Source: Monosporascus cannonballus
Taxonomy: Eukaryota; Ascomycota; Sordariomycetes; Xylariales
Assembly: GCA_004154925.1 (NCBI GenBank)
Contig: QJNS01000321.1
Coordinates: forward strand, 1 to 64,000
Length of the DNA stretch: 64,000 bases
Direction: 5' to 3'
Shown: piece after piece, positions 11,740 to 22,420 of the stretch
How the letters are laid out: each line of letters opens with the position of its first letter
Numbering within the stretch: the first letter of the stretch is position 1
Notes under the pieces: generated by a model
What the model was told of the DNA's origin: nothing
Databases searched by the model: none
Seen by the model: only the letters and a program-made list of their open reading frames with translations
Program-made: the position numbers and the translations under genes

Positions 11740-13520
11740 TGATATTAACGGTTTTACAGTTAAAATATTCGTATATATTATTAATAATTTCAATAATTTT
11801 TTAATTTTAGGGAAAATTTAAATAAAATATTACGATATCGTATATATAACGTAAAAGTCCTTTTTAATAATAAGCGTAATAAGTTATATAAGAGTTTACG
11901 AAAAAGGATATAAAACCTAAAAACATAATATACGAATAATTTGTAAGGCGAAAAAAATTTTAATTATTGTTTTTGGAGCGGAATTCCGAAAAATAAAAAA
12001 ATTAAATAAATTAAATAAAAAGTTTAAGTATTTTTAATTATTTTAGCCGATATTAATCAGGCGTTAACGCTTAAAAAAAGGTAAAAATTAACGAAAAATT
12101 TTCGTTTAAGTTAAAAACGTTTCGGAATTTACTTAATAAAAAATTAGGTAATACCTTACTCCTACCCTGTTCCGAAATGGATTATACGATTTTATTACGT
12201 AAAAACGAAATAAAAAGGAAAATATTAAGATTATAAGGGTTTTTATATGGCATAATTAAGAAAAAGCTGCTAGCCTTAAAAAAGATTTTAATCGAACTTT
12301 TGGATAAAGAAAATATTTACGTAAGTAATTTATTTATAGGGATTCCGGTCCTATTTATTAAAAAACCCGGAGAAAAGTTACGTTTTATTGTAATTATCGG
12401 GCGTTAAATATAATAACTGAAAAAGATCATTATTTTTTACTTTTTATTTTTGAAATCTTAAAGTTATTTTTTTATGTTAAGTAATTTATGAAAATAAACG
12501 TCCAAATAACGTTTTATGAAATTAAAATTAAAAACGGAAACGAATAAAAAACGGCATTCCGAATACGTTTCGGTTTATATAAATAATTAATAATATCGTT
12601 CGGCTTATACGGTATTTCTGCGATCTTTTAATAATATGTTAACGGGGTCTTGAAGAAATATTTTAACGTTTTTAATTTAACGTATATAAATAATATCTTT
12701 ATTTTTTCCTCCGGATCTAAAAAGGATTATATATAAAAAATAAAAAAGGTTTTAAACCGTTTAGGAAAAACGGGTTTAAGTTTAGATATTTTTAAATGCG
12801 AATTCCCCATAAAAACGATAAAATATTTTGGATTTATCATAAACGGCGAAAAGGGGATATACATAAATTTCGAAAAAGTACGCGTAATTAAAAAATGGAA
12901 AATTTTCAAAACGTTTAAAAAATTCGAAGTTTTTTAGGGTTCGCAAATTTTTACTGCAACTTTATAGCCTATTACGCAGATATATCGGTATAATTAATAA
13001 TTTTAATCCGGAAAAAAATTTTTATTCCGTTAAGGAAAAAGAAAAAAAATAACGTTCGAACGTTTTAAAACGCCTTTATAATAAAACCGATTTCAACGTA
13101 ATAAAATTTCGAAAAACTTATAATATTAAAAATAAACTATTTAAAGGTATTATGCAAAACTTATTTATCTTAAATTAATAAGTTAAAAATATTACGTCCG
13201 ATTAGTTATTACTTTAAAATATAAATTTTTATTAAAGTTAATTATAAAATACATAATACATAATTTTGAACGGTAATAAATTATTTAAAAATGTAAGATA
13301 TAAAATTACGTAATATAATTACCTTATTTAAAATTATTACCGATTATAAAAATCTGAAATATTTTATAATTATTAAAAAATTAAACGAATATTAAATAAA
13401 ATAATTAAAAACTTTATTCCGTTATAAATTTTATTTCGAATTCCGTACCGGCCGTATAAATATTAAGGCCGATATATTTTTGCGTAAGGAATAAAATATA
13501 TTTATAAAGGAAAGCAATAA
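11740..13520 (+). pseudogene. protease, reverse transcriptase and RNase H relic of element H
   Basis: A possible protease start lies at DINGFTVKIFV (about 11748). Reverse transcriptase is clear: PVLFIKKPGEKLRFIV (about 12345-12395), the fingers-palm stretch to about 12640, the catalytic box now YINN at 12683-12694 (both Asp codons changed to AAT), then KCEFH-like and FLGFANFYRRF-like blocks to about 12970. RNase H has IITDYKNLKYF (about 13338-13370; family VTDHKNLEYF) and RTGRINIKADIFLRK (about 13444-13490; family RPGRLNVKADALSRR). Many TAA stops. Confidence 0.9.
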
Positions 13521-15500
13521 CCGGAAAACAATACGAAAATTTTAATTAATAAAGGATAAATAATTATTTATATTATTTACGAAACCTTAGAAATACGCTA
13601 AAAATACAATAACGATTAATAATATTAAAACTAAAGGTAACGGGTTATTTCGAAAAATATAAATATTTTAATATTACGAAAACTTCCAAACATTTTAGGA
13701 CGCAACGTTAAAACATAATAAATATTACGACCATATTATTAAGATTATTATAAAAGAAAATGCATTTTTTTAACTGAATTAAAATTATTAATATTAATTA
13801 CGGAATATATTTTGGACGTTAAAGGTTTTTTTTAATTTCGGGAACGTTTTTAAATCTTAAATTAAATACCGTTTAAAACGGCTTTAATATAAAATACTGA
13901 CGATTTTTATATAATAAGTTACCTAAATAAAAATGTTACGATAACGGTATTTTCGAAAAGTTTTTTTAACCGGGTATATATCGTATAATAAGGCAGTTTT
14001 GTAAAAATTATAACGTATATAGTTATAAAAACGTATGGAAAAATAAAAAAAGAAATTATTAAAATTATTTTTGGTTTCCGAAAATTTCTATAACAAATTA
14101 TCGATCGATTTTATAACCAATTTATTAACTATTTTTAAATACGACATATACTTTTTAAAAATTATAATAAATTCATTATTTAAAACAATAATCCTAAAAA
14201 CGATACGTACGATAAACGTAAAAATATATATAGAAATATTCGTAAAAATATATTAAGAATTTTATGCCTTTTTTAAAATTATTATAAATAATAAAGGAAT
14301 TAATTAAATAAGGAAATGTGGATAAAAACTTAAGAATTAATAAGGATAAAATAACGTTTTTACCGTATATTACCTAAAAACCGATAACGTTACAAAAAGG
14401 GCTAATTAAGAAATATTAACTTATTTACGAATATTTATAATATATTTGTAATAGGAATAAAATAAGGTTTTTCCGGGGGCGATATTCGTAATTAATAACC
14501 GAAATATAACCTTAATAAAATTAATTTTTTTTGATTTTACAGGTATTACATTAATTTAATTCTCTAAATAAAAAATAATTCCGCAATTAAGAAATATTTA
14601 CGTATAAAAATAAAAAATTTCGTTAGGAAATTACGAAAAAATACGGAATTTATTTAAGCCGCGATAGCGGCGGCTTAGTATACCTAAGAGGAAATAACGA
14701 ATAAACGTTAGTTTCCTGCCGAAAAATACGAAATTAACGATAAAGTTTAATTATTCCTAAAAAATATCGTTATTTTTTAACTTTCGAAAAAGCTAAGGTA
14801 GCTTTAAATTAAATTTTAAATAATTAAAGTAATTAATTTTTACGTTATTAAATTAAATATATTTAAACAAATATATAATTATTTTTACGTTAATATACTA
14901 AAACGTATAAATTATAACCTTTTTCCGTTTTAAATTGAGGTAAATACGTAACCCCTTTTTATTATTCTTAAAGGAAATAACGAACCAAAATTTAAAATTA
15001 AAAAAGCAAAAAAAGGCTATATATGCTAAGTTTAGATTAAATGGTTAAATTACGCAAAATCGATTTAAAAGCTGTTCGAAAAATTTGCAAATACGGCGAC
15101 TTTATAACAGTTCGAAAAAAAAATACAGTAATATAATTATTAATAATAAACCCCATATTTAACGTATTACCTAAAAGCGGACGGGTAAAAATCCAGCTTA
15201 AAAGTACCGGCCGAACGGTACGTAAATAATATAAGAGATTTAAGGAAACCGTTTAGGAATAATTTTATATAATTCCTAAATAAACCTTAAAATAACGTTT
15301 CCGTTATTTACAAATAAAATATATTAGGAAAAAATTAAAAATTATAAAAATAATATGCCGGTTACGAAATTATTTAATTATTTTTTAAAAACCTTTAAAT
15401 TTAATAATTTATTTTATTAATTTATAACGTTAACGTTATACGTAAATTACGTATTTAAAGCGCGCGATTATTCGGCCTTATTTATATTAAATTCCGGTAA
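13521..15500 (+). pseudogene. integrase region relic of element H
   Basis: This follows RNase H in the expected order and is CpG-bearing RIP-type DNA. A relatively open stretch at about 14071-14256 (ENFYNKLSIDFITNL) resembles the integrase block W-x-x-(I/V)-S-x-DFI-x-x-LP that begins the catalytic core. The rest is too decayed to set domain limits. A GC-rich spot at about 14659-14675 contains a small stem CCGC/GCGG. Confidence 0.6.
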
Positions 15501-16674
15501 AGCCGGGATTTTTTTTTAACTGCTTAAATTACGATTACGAAATTTTCGAAAATATTAATAATGTAATTATTAACAGTTATTAATTTAATTTATAACGTAA
15601 ACTAATAAGTAATACGAAAAAAAGGCGGAAATATTATAAAAAAAACTTATATAACGAAATTTGTTATTTTTATATTTAATACGTTTTTTATTACGTTAAA
15701 CTGAAGAACCGGTAAAATCAATAATGTAATTAACATATAAATAACGTATAAACCAAGAATTAAAGGCGTAAATTTATTTCGGAACAAATAATATACGAAA
15801 ACTTAAAACATAAATATAAAACTTTGGCACCCGTTTTTTCCTAGGTACGGATAACCGTTAAACTAAGGTTAACGGCGAAAGAATAATATGGGAAATACGT
15901 AAAAAAACGAACTTATTAAAGTTTCGGTAATCGTAATTAAAAAAACCTTATAAAACGTGTCGACCGCTTAACGAAATTCGGAAATAACCGCGAATTACGC
16001 GGAAATTACGTTCAAAAAACATATTAATAAAAATAAAAAAAATATTTATTTCAGGATATTTCTAATTATAATTAATGTACACCTAATAACAGACCGCCTT
16101 TTTGCCTTTAATAATAAATATTTTGGAAATAATAAATAAATAACGTATAAATAAATTATGTATTTCGTTAATTTAAACAAAATATATCCGGGTTTTCGGT
16201 AAAACGAATTATATAAGTAAAATAAAATATATTATAAATACGAACGGGATTTCTGTCCAAAACGATGTAAATACGTAACGTACGAAAAATTTTAGCAGAT
16301 TTTGATTTACCAAAATGGTTCGAAACTATAAGAACGTTTTTTTACGGGGTATTTTCGCAGTATTGTAACGTATTAATTAATTTTTAAGCCGTTATCGAAT
16401 GACGCATAAAAACATTATTATAAGTATAAATAAAACTTAATTTACCAAATTAAATTATTATTATAAAAAAGAAAAATTAAAACGAATAAAAGCGTAAATA
16501 TGTTTTTTATATATGGACTTATTTAATATACGATTAGCTTATAATTAGCCCCTTAAGTTAAGCCTAATTCGGAAATCGATAAATTTCCGAATTTCGGATT
16601 AATTAAAAGCTAAAAATTAACGCGATTATTGATCTTATAATAAACTAACCCCTTTTAGGAAAGGTGGGAGGTAA
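15501..16674. other. 3' internal region of element H, decayed
   Basis: About 1.2 kb lies between the end of recognisable pol and the 3' LTR. No domain was recognised on either strand. It ends with the purine-rich tract (about 16658-16674) that would prime plus-strand DNA synthesis. Confidence 0.55.
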
Positions 16675-16862
16675 TGTAATAAGGCTGTATAAAGCCCTAT
16701 TATGGAGTACCGGATAAACGCCGGTACCAAGCAGCATTAGCGTAGCGCCTTATATGCGAATATACATAACTGTATTTTTATCTTCCCTTTTTTTTCTTTT
16801 TAGCTAGAAAATAAACTCTTATTGGCAACCGATTGCAGACCGCTTAGGTGAAGCCTTTTACA
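16675..16862 (+). repeat. 3' LTR of element H
   Basis: 188 bp, aligned without gaps to 9953-10140. Preceded by the polypurine tract and followed by the ATATA duplication at 16863-16867. Confidence 0.93.
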
Positions 16863-16867
16863 ATATA

Positions 16868-16990
16868 CGAATATAAGACGGGTTTACCTAATATTTAATT
16901 AAGTGGAAAAAGTATCCAGATTCCAAGAATATCTGGGAACTTATTAAGAACCTTATTAATGCCTAACGCTTATTAAAGAATTTTTATTAA
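16868..16990 (+). pseudogene. chromodomain of element A, C-terminal part
   Basis: The frame interrupted at 9952 resumes here, giving YLIKWKKYPDSKNIWE and NLINA-x-RLLKNF (about 16895-16985). These match the conserved chromodomain blocks YLVKWKGYPDxxNTWEP and NLxNAxELLxEFH. The join across element H is seamless once one copy of the ATATA duplication is removed. Confidence 0.9.
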
Positions 16991-17662
16991 TAATAACGAA
17001 CGCGTCCTAATTAACGGCCGACCAGTTGGTAGCCAGGATATCGAGCTCATCGGTTACGATATGCGCTAATATAGCAGCCGTAATAACATCCTTTAATTAT
17101 TTTTATTCCTAACGTTTTTGTTCCTTTAGTTTATCTAACGATTAAAATTTACGTTATATTATAATAATGTTTTTCGAACGAATTAACACTTTTTATTTAC
17201 GTTAACGAATAAAACGAAAAAAAACTTTATTTATTTTTTCCTGATATTTGCGTTAAGTTTTGAAATAAAGCCGTTAAAGCTTTAATAATTGCTTTTTAGT
17301 AAGCGTTTTTTCGCGTTTTAAACATTAATGTTTATAACGGATATTTTGGAAGGGGAAAATGGGCACGCCGATATCATTATAAGATCAATTTCGATTAATA
17401 CATTCCTTATACCTTAAAACGTTTTCCATTATTTTATATCTTTTCTTTTTCGAAAAATAATAAAAATAAAATATAATTTCGTAATCAAATTCGTTAAAGG
17501 CTTTTACTAAATCAATACGACGAACGGTAAAAAAACGGGGAACGCGACGAATTTTGGAAAAGGGAAATAATATAATTAAAAGCAAAAAGAAGCGATACAT
17601 AGTAAACGAAAAAAAAGAAGAAAAGAAATTTTAAGGGCAAGAGTTGGGGAAGAAGGAGATCG
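16991..17662 (+). other. tail of element A between chromodomain and 3' LTR
   Basis: An open-looking tail (VLINGRPVGSQDIELIGYD near 17002-17060) is followed by AT-rich DNA and a basic stretch near the LTR (about 17540-17650) similar to the tail of element B at 44271-44420; both read ILRAR just before the LTR. A polypurine tract (GGGGAAGAAGGAGAT) lies at 17646-17660. A 71-codon minus-strand frame inside it looks incidental. Confidence 0.6.
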
Positions 17663-18044
17663 TATTACGACCCGATAAGCTCCGGTTTTAAGAAATGGTT
17701 AGGCAGGGAGCATATGGGCTACTTCCCGGGTTACGTAATAGTGATTATTGCCAAGCCAGTGAACATTAGTGATTAAAGGTAATCCCAAATAATCGTAATT
17801 ATTACTAACGGTGTGGTTACGAGTAATTAAGTTAAAAAGGAAAAAGATATATACGCTTAGTATTTTTATAATTTAGATAGCTTTAGCTTGTAACATTTGT
17901 TAATATTTATCGTTTGTAATAATAAGGTATTAAGAGATGTGATACGATTATTGTATTTATTATTCAGATTTTTACGATATTCCTGCTAACATAAACCCGT
18001 TGACTTGAGGTTTAATAATTAGTTAAACCGCATAGCTCGTTATA
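17663..18044 (+). repeat. 3' LTR of element A
   Basis: 382 bp, the same length as 4383-4764. It starts TATTACGAC (TG to TA) and ends CTCGTTATA (from TCACA by RIP). Followed by ATACG at 18045-18049. Confidence 0.93.
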
Positions 18045-18207
18045 ATACGGGCGTTAAATTATTTTTAAAAGGTTAAAATAAAGTTATAAAATAATAATCA
18101 TAATGGCCAATGCATAAAATTACCCGTAAGATAAATGGGGTAAAATCTTTAAAAAGTAATTAATTAATTCGAACGGCATATACAAATAATTAATCTTTTA
18201 AAGTATT

Positions 18208-18644
18208 TGTTACAGAAACAGGCGTTTCTGTTTCCAAGAAACCAATCTTTAAGGCCTAGCGTGGACCCGTTACGGCTAAACCCTGGATAAGGGCGCTTGG
18301 CTTTTAAGGTGATCTAGTTAATCTAATTAATCTAGGTGATCTTGGACAGGATCACATAGATCACATAGATTATATAGATTTACGATATACTCACTTTGGG
18401 AATTGGGATATATAATAAATCGGTCTTTTATATAAATAGCACCTACTTTGTTTCGTTCTTTAACTATTAATTTAAGCTCTTAGTTTACAGTTAACTATAC
18501 CGTTTTTTAATTGAGGAAAAAGTCTTTAAATCTTTTTAATAAACAAACCACTGAATTATTTCTCGCCCTATTATTACCTGCAAATTAAGGCCCTTTTCGG
18601 ATACTGCTCATGCTACCAGATGGATGTATGACAGGTTCGTTACG
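18208..18644 (+). repeat. solo LTR of family F
   Basis: About 437 bp, homologous in reverse orientation to the LTRs of element F (32098-32514 and 37954-38372). It starts TGTTACAG and runs to GGTTCGTTACG. A possible 5-bp duplication GTATT flanks it (18203-18207 and 18645-18649). U3 carries short repeats of GATCACATA (about 18350-18375) and TAATCTA (about 18318-18334). A TATA box (TATATAAATAG) lies at 18429-18439. No internal element sequence remains, so LTR-LTR recombination is likely. Confidence 0.88.
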
Positions 18645-18649
18645 GTATT

Positions 18650-19316
18650 ATTAAGATAAACGGCGCCAGATAATACTTAGCTCCTTAATCGATATCTTCA
18701 GTCGATAATACGAGATAACGTATATTACAATTATCCCTAATTAACCTCCTTAAAATATATTCCTAGCACCGTCATTATAAATGTAAGGGCTTATAATCTT
18801 ATAAAAAATAATTTTCCTTATTTAAAAAATAAATTAATTAAAGTATACAAAAAGTTTCGAAATATTAAGCTGTAAATCGAAACTAAGGATGCTATTTAAA
18901 TTAAATACTTTATTATAAGCCTAAATTATTTTATATATAATTAATAAATAAATGTTAAAAAAATACCTTTGGCGTTATTTCCAATATAATTGTTATAAAA
19001 AGTCTATCGCAAAACGTGTTACGGCTAGGATAATTGTTGTAAAAGAATTTTAACAATAGAAATTAAAGGGTTATTATAGGGATCTTCGGCGAAAGGTTTT
19101 AAAGGTAAATCGTTTATAAACGTAATAAATAATTCCTGTTAACTTTTAAAGAAACAAAAAGTAACAAATTAATTAATTTTACATCAATTATTACTTAATT
19201 TATTTTTAAATTATGTAATTTATTTTAATTCGGTTTTAATTATACGTCATTTGTTTAGCCATATATTTAATGATCTACTTAGCGACTTATAAACGCCTAA
19301 ATCGGACTTACGCCAA
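18650..19316. other. AT-rich spacer between solo LTR F and element E
   Basis: A moderately GC-bearing stretch at 18650-18780 is followed by AT-rich DNA. No frame or repeat was recognised. Confidence 0.45.
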
Positions 19317-19321
19317 AGAAC

Positions 19322-19509
19322 TGTTACAGGCTAAAGCCTATAGGGCAGCTCGGGCTTACGAAGCAAGCTCCTTAGCCCGAGCTTACCCATATGTATATAA
19401 AGAGCAGCCGCCTCGCTTGTAGCTAATCATTTTTTCTTTTGTTTTTACCTTAAATATAAGCCTTTATAAAGACGTACCTTTATTTAACTTACGTATCGTA
19501 CCCGTTATA
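19322..19509 (+). repeat. 5' LTR of element E
   Basis: 188 bp starting TGTTACAGGC. It contains a perfect 10-bp inverted repeat AGCTCGGGCT ... AGCCCGAGCT, then a TATA box (TATATAAAG at 19394-19402) followed by GAGCAGCC, the likely transcription start region. The end reads CCCGTTATA, from CCCGTCACA by C-to-T change. Confidence 0.93.
19394..19402 (+). promoter_or_regulatory. TATA box of LTR E
   Basis: TATATAAAG in the LTR, conserved in position at 24,695-24,705 (TATATAAAG) and altered to TATATAGGG in the solo copy near 41644. It marks the U3/R boundary region of this family. Confidence 0.55.
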
Positions 19510-21660
19510 TATATTTAAGGTTATAATTTATTATAATTTCCAAAAAGTTAAATAAAAACGAAAGGTTTTTTAAAAATATCCTGGTTATGGATAATAAGTC
19601 AAAAAATGTTTAACAGGGAAGAAACTACAAAGTAATATAATTAACGAAATAATGAGCGAATTTATAATATTAATTTCGTCCGAAATTACTAAGGAAAATT
19701 TTTAATATTTATCCTTCATAAATATATTTTAAACATTTAATATATAATAAAAGGAATTTACAAAATTAATTTTTAATTATAATAAAACTGTAAAGAATTT
19801 ATTTTACCGGATAAAGGAAATAAATTAGTATTTTTTATAAAAGCGGAAAAAAAGTTTTTATTAAATAAGATCTGTTGTAATAAGACTTTATGGTAAGCTT
19901 ATTATTTAATAACGCATTTTTTAAAGCAAATCGTAAACCTATAAAATAACTTTTCGTAAAACAGGAAACAAAAAATGTTCCGTTTATTTTTCGCCTTATT
20001 TCGTACAAAAATAAAAAAACGGCTTATTTTCGGCTTTTCTATAGCAATTTACCTAGGTATTATAATATTTATATTAATCGAAAAATAATTATAACTTAAT
20101 TATTAATTCGAAATAAAAAAACTACAAAAGGATCTTAACGTCGCTATTTTGCTTTTTTATACAAAAAAGTAATTCGAAAATAAATAAGCAATATAATCTG
20201 TTACGAAATAATTATAATTTATAAAGTAGGGTATTAATTAAGGTACCTTTTTAAACGCGAATATTAATACCAAAGTTAATAACGTATTAATATCAAATAA
20301 TATATTTTATAATAATTATTACCATTAAATTCGTAAAATTACAAAAGTAATTAATCGGTTAAAGGTTTTGCGCGATTATTATATAGGTAAAAAATAACGC
20401 CTTAATATTTCGGTAAAAATAGCAAAATAAATAATTAATTATAATATATCGATTAAAATAATAAACCCGCTTAGATAATAAATATTTAAAGGAATATATT
20501 TATAACGGACGTTATATAATTAATTATGTTAATTTTTAAGTTTATAAATTAATAATAAGGTAATCGAAAAAACCGATCCGGAAATAGTTCGAAATAAGGT
20601 TTGGATAACTAGCTTTATACGAAATATTATTTTAATAACGAAATAATAATTTTGAAACGGAAAAGGTAATATTTACATTATATTCTTTACGAATTATTTA
20701 AATTAGAAATACCTTAAATATAAATCCGTAAAACGCTTTCGTCCGATTAGGACGGAAATTACAGTAATAAATTTACAAAATACTATTAACGAAAATAATA
20801 ATTTGGATAACGAAAATTTAAAAAAAATTATTTTTTATTAAAATTTATTAATAAAAACTTTAATAAAAGAGTACATAAGAAATTAATAATAAATTAACTA
20901 AAATTTTTTTAAAATATTAAACGCCTTAATTAATACAATTATATATATTAACGTCTTAATTAATAATAAATATATGTATTATTTCGTTTTTAATTAATAA
21001 TTAATTTGCCTTTTAAAGTTACAACGTATATTTATTATATTTTATCCGTTAAAATTAACGAAAAATAACAGATTTATATGAACCGTAATCGGAAAAAATA
21101 TTTAACTTAACGTAAATTTAAACGGTTACTTAAAACGAATTTAGGGGTACGTAATTAAAAGTTTATTTTATCTTTTTATTTTGGGAAACCCTTAATTAAA
21201 ATATGATAATATTATATACGAAACAAAATAACGGTTTATTTATTTTACAGATAATATTATTACATTTACATTACGGAAAGAAATAATTTGATAAAAAGTT
21301 TAAAAATTGCCAGAAAGGGCGGTTATAAAAATATACAAAAACTTACTTAATAACGGCCGTATTCTTTACGGCAATAACGTAATAAAGCCGCCGTAAAAAA
21401 ACGAAATATGATTATTCGTAATTTTTATAAAAAATATTAATAAGGCTATAAAAATAAAACCGTAATTAATCATTAAAGATATAATAAAGTATTTTCCGAA
21501 AAGAATACAGAAATTCCGAAATTTATTTGTAAATAACGAAATTTCGTTATTATTACCTTATCGTAATAATAATAACATAACGATAAATTTGAAAATAAGT
21601 ATTTTAAATTAAAAAAAATTATAATAATTTTTGTACGCAATATTAAAACAAAGGATTAAT
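19510..21660 (+). pseudogene. gag-protease region relic of element E
   Basis: CpG-bearing RIP-type DNA lies between the 5' LTR and the reverse transcriptase, the expected place of gag and protease. No block could be matched with confidence. Assigned by position only. Confidence 0.5.
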
Positions 21661-21669
21661 TGTACGTCA

Positions 21670-22420
21670 AATATTTATAAAGTTATTCGATAAAAATAAA
21701 ATTCGGGTTCGTAATTATTTTATAAATATTCCGATATTATTCGTAAAAATATTTCACGGGGGTTTACGGTTTTACATAAATTATAAGAAATTAAATAAGA
21801 TTACGAAATCAATTTATTATTTTTTTCGGTTAATAAAGGAAATATTACGAACCGTATTATAAGCTAGGTAAGTTACGAAATTCGAGGTTCGAATAACCTT
21901 GTAGCGGTTACGTATTTATTAAAAATGGAATAAAAAATTATATTTTGAATATATTTCGGATATTTCGAATTATTAATATATTCATTTGGTTTTTATGATA
22001 TACCAGTTACCTTTTAACATTATATTAATATTATATTAAAACGTTACTTTAATAATTTTTATATGGTATATTTAAACGATATATTAATTTATTTATCCGG
22101 CTTTCGAACCGATTATATGGACTAAATTAAGTTAATACTTTATTATTTGGCAAAAATACCATCGAAATTAAATCCGGATAAATACGAATTTGAAATAAAA
22201 AAAATAAAATAATTAAAATTGATCATCGAAATGAAAATCCATTTAAATGTTAATTTAAAAAAAAACCCTTATTCGAAAATAAAAAGTTTTTATTAATATA
22301 AAAACAGTTAAAACTTTTATTAGATTTGTGAATTTTTATTAAACTTTCATAAAATATTTTAATAAAATAATAGTTTTTTTTACCATTAATTAAAAAACCT
22401 TTTCCGTTAAAAAAATAAGG
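21670..22420 (+). pseudogene. reverse transcriptase relic of element E
   Basis: Readable blocks are GGLRFYINYKKLNKITK (about 21763-21812; family GGLRFCVDYRxLNxIT), the catalytic box now YLND at 22069-22080 followed by ILIYLSG, and IKTVKTFIRFVNFYQTFIK-like sequence (about 22295-22350; family VQxFLGFANFYRRFI). The first Asp of YxDD is AAC, consistent with RIP of GAC. Multiple TAA stops. Confidence 0.88.

Larger units (their letters stand above)
9953..16862 (+). mobile_element. Ty3/Gypsy retrotransposon H, nested in element A, RIP-inactivated
   Basis: A 6,910-bp LTR retrotransposon with 188-bp LTRs (9953-10140, 16675-16862), both beginning TGTAAT and ending TTTTACA. The exact 5-bp duplication is ATATA. 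A clear polypurine tract (GGAAAGGTGGGAGGTAA) lies directly before the 3' LTR. Internal order is gag, protease, reverse transcriptase, RNase H, integrase, all in the orientation of element A. It inserted into the chromodomain of A, so it is younger than A, yet it is equally mutated inside. Its LTR is unrelated to that of A. Confidence 0.95.
4383..18044 (+). mobile_element. Ty3/Gypsy chromovirus A, RIP-inactivated, interrupted by element H
   Basis: An LTR retrotransposon bounded by 382-bp direct repeats (4383-4764, 17663-18044) and an exact 5-bp duplication ATACG. Order: LTR, gag relic, protease, reverse transcriptase, RNase H, integrase, chromodomain, tail, polypurine tract, LTR. Removing the nested element H (9953-16862) and its extra 5-bp duplication leaves about 6.75 kb, a normal Gypsy length. 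Stops are everywhere in the reading frame. Its gag and LTR match element B at 43883-50611, so A and B are one family. The terminal TG of each LTR now reads TA, as RIP would produce. Confidence 0.95.

Noticed and set aside
12727..12909. 60-codon minus-strand open frame
   Set aside because: It is the mirror of the plus-strand reverse transcriptase of element H; composition is F, I, K, L from AT-rich DNA.
17385..17600. 71-codon minus-strand frame with basic residues
   Set aside because: It lies in the tail of element A; the plus-strand reading is shared with element B at its end. Not enough support for an antisense gene like the one in F.
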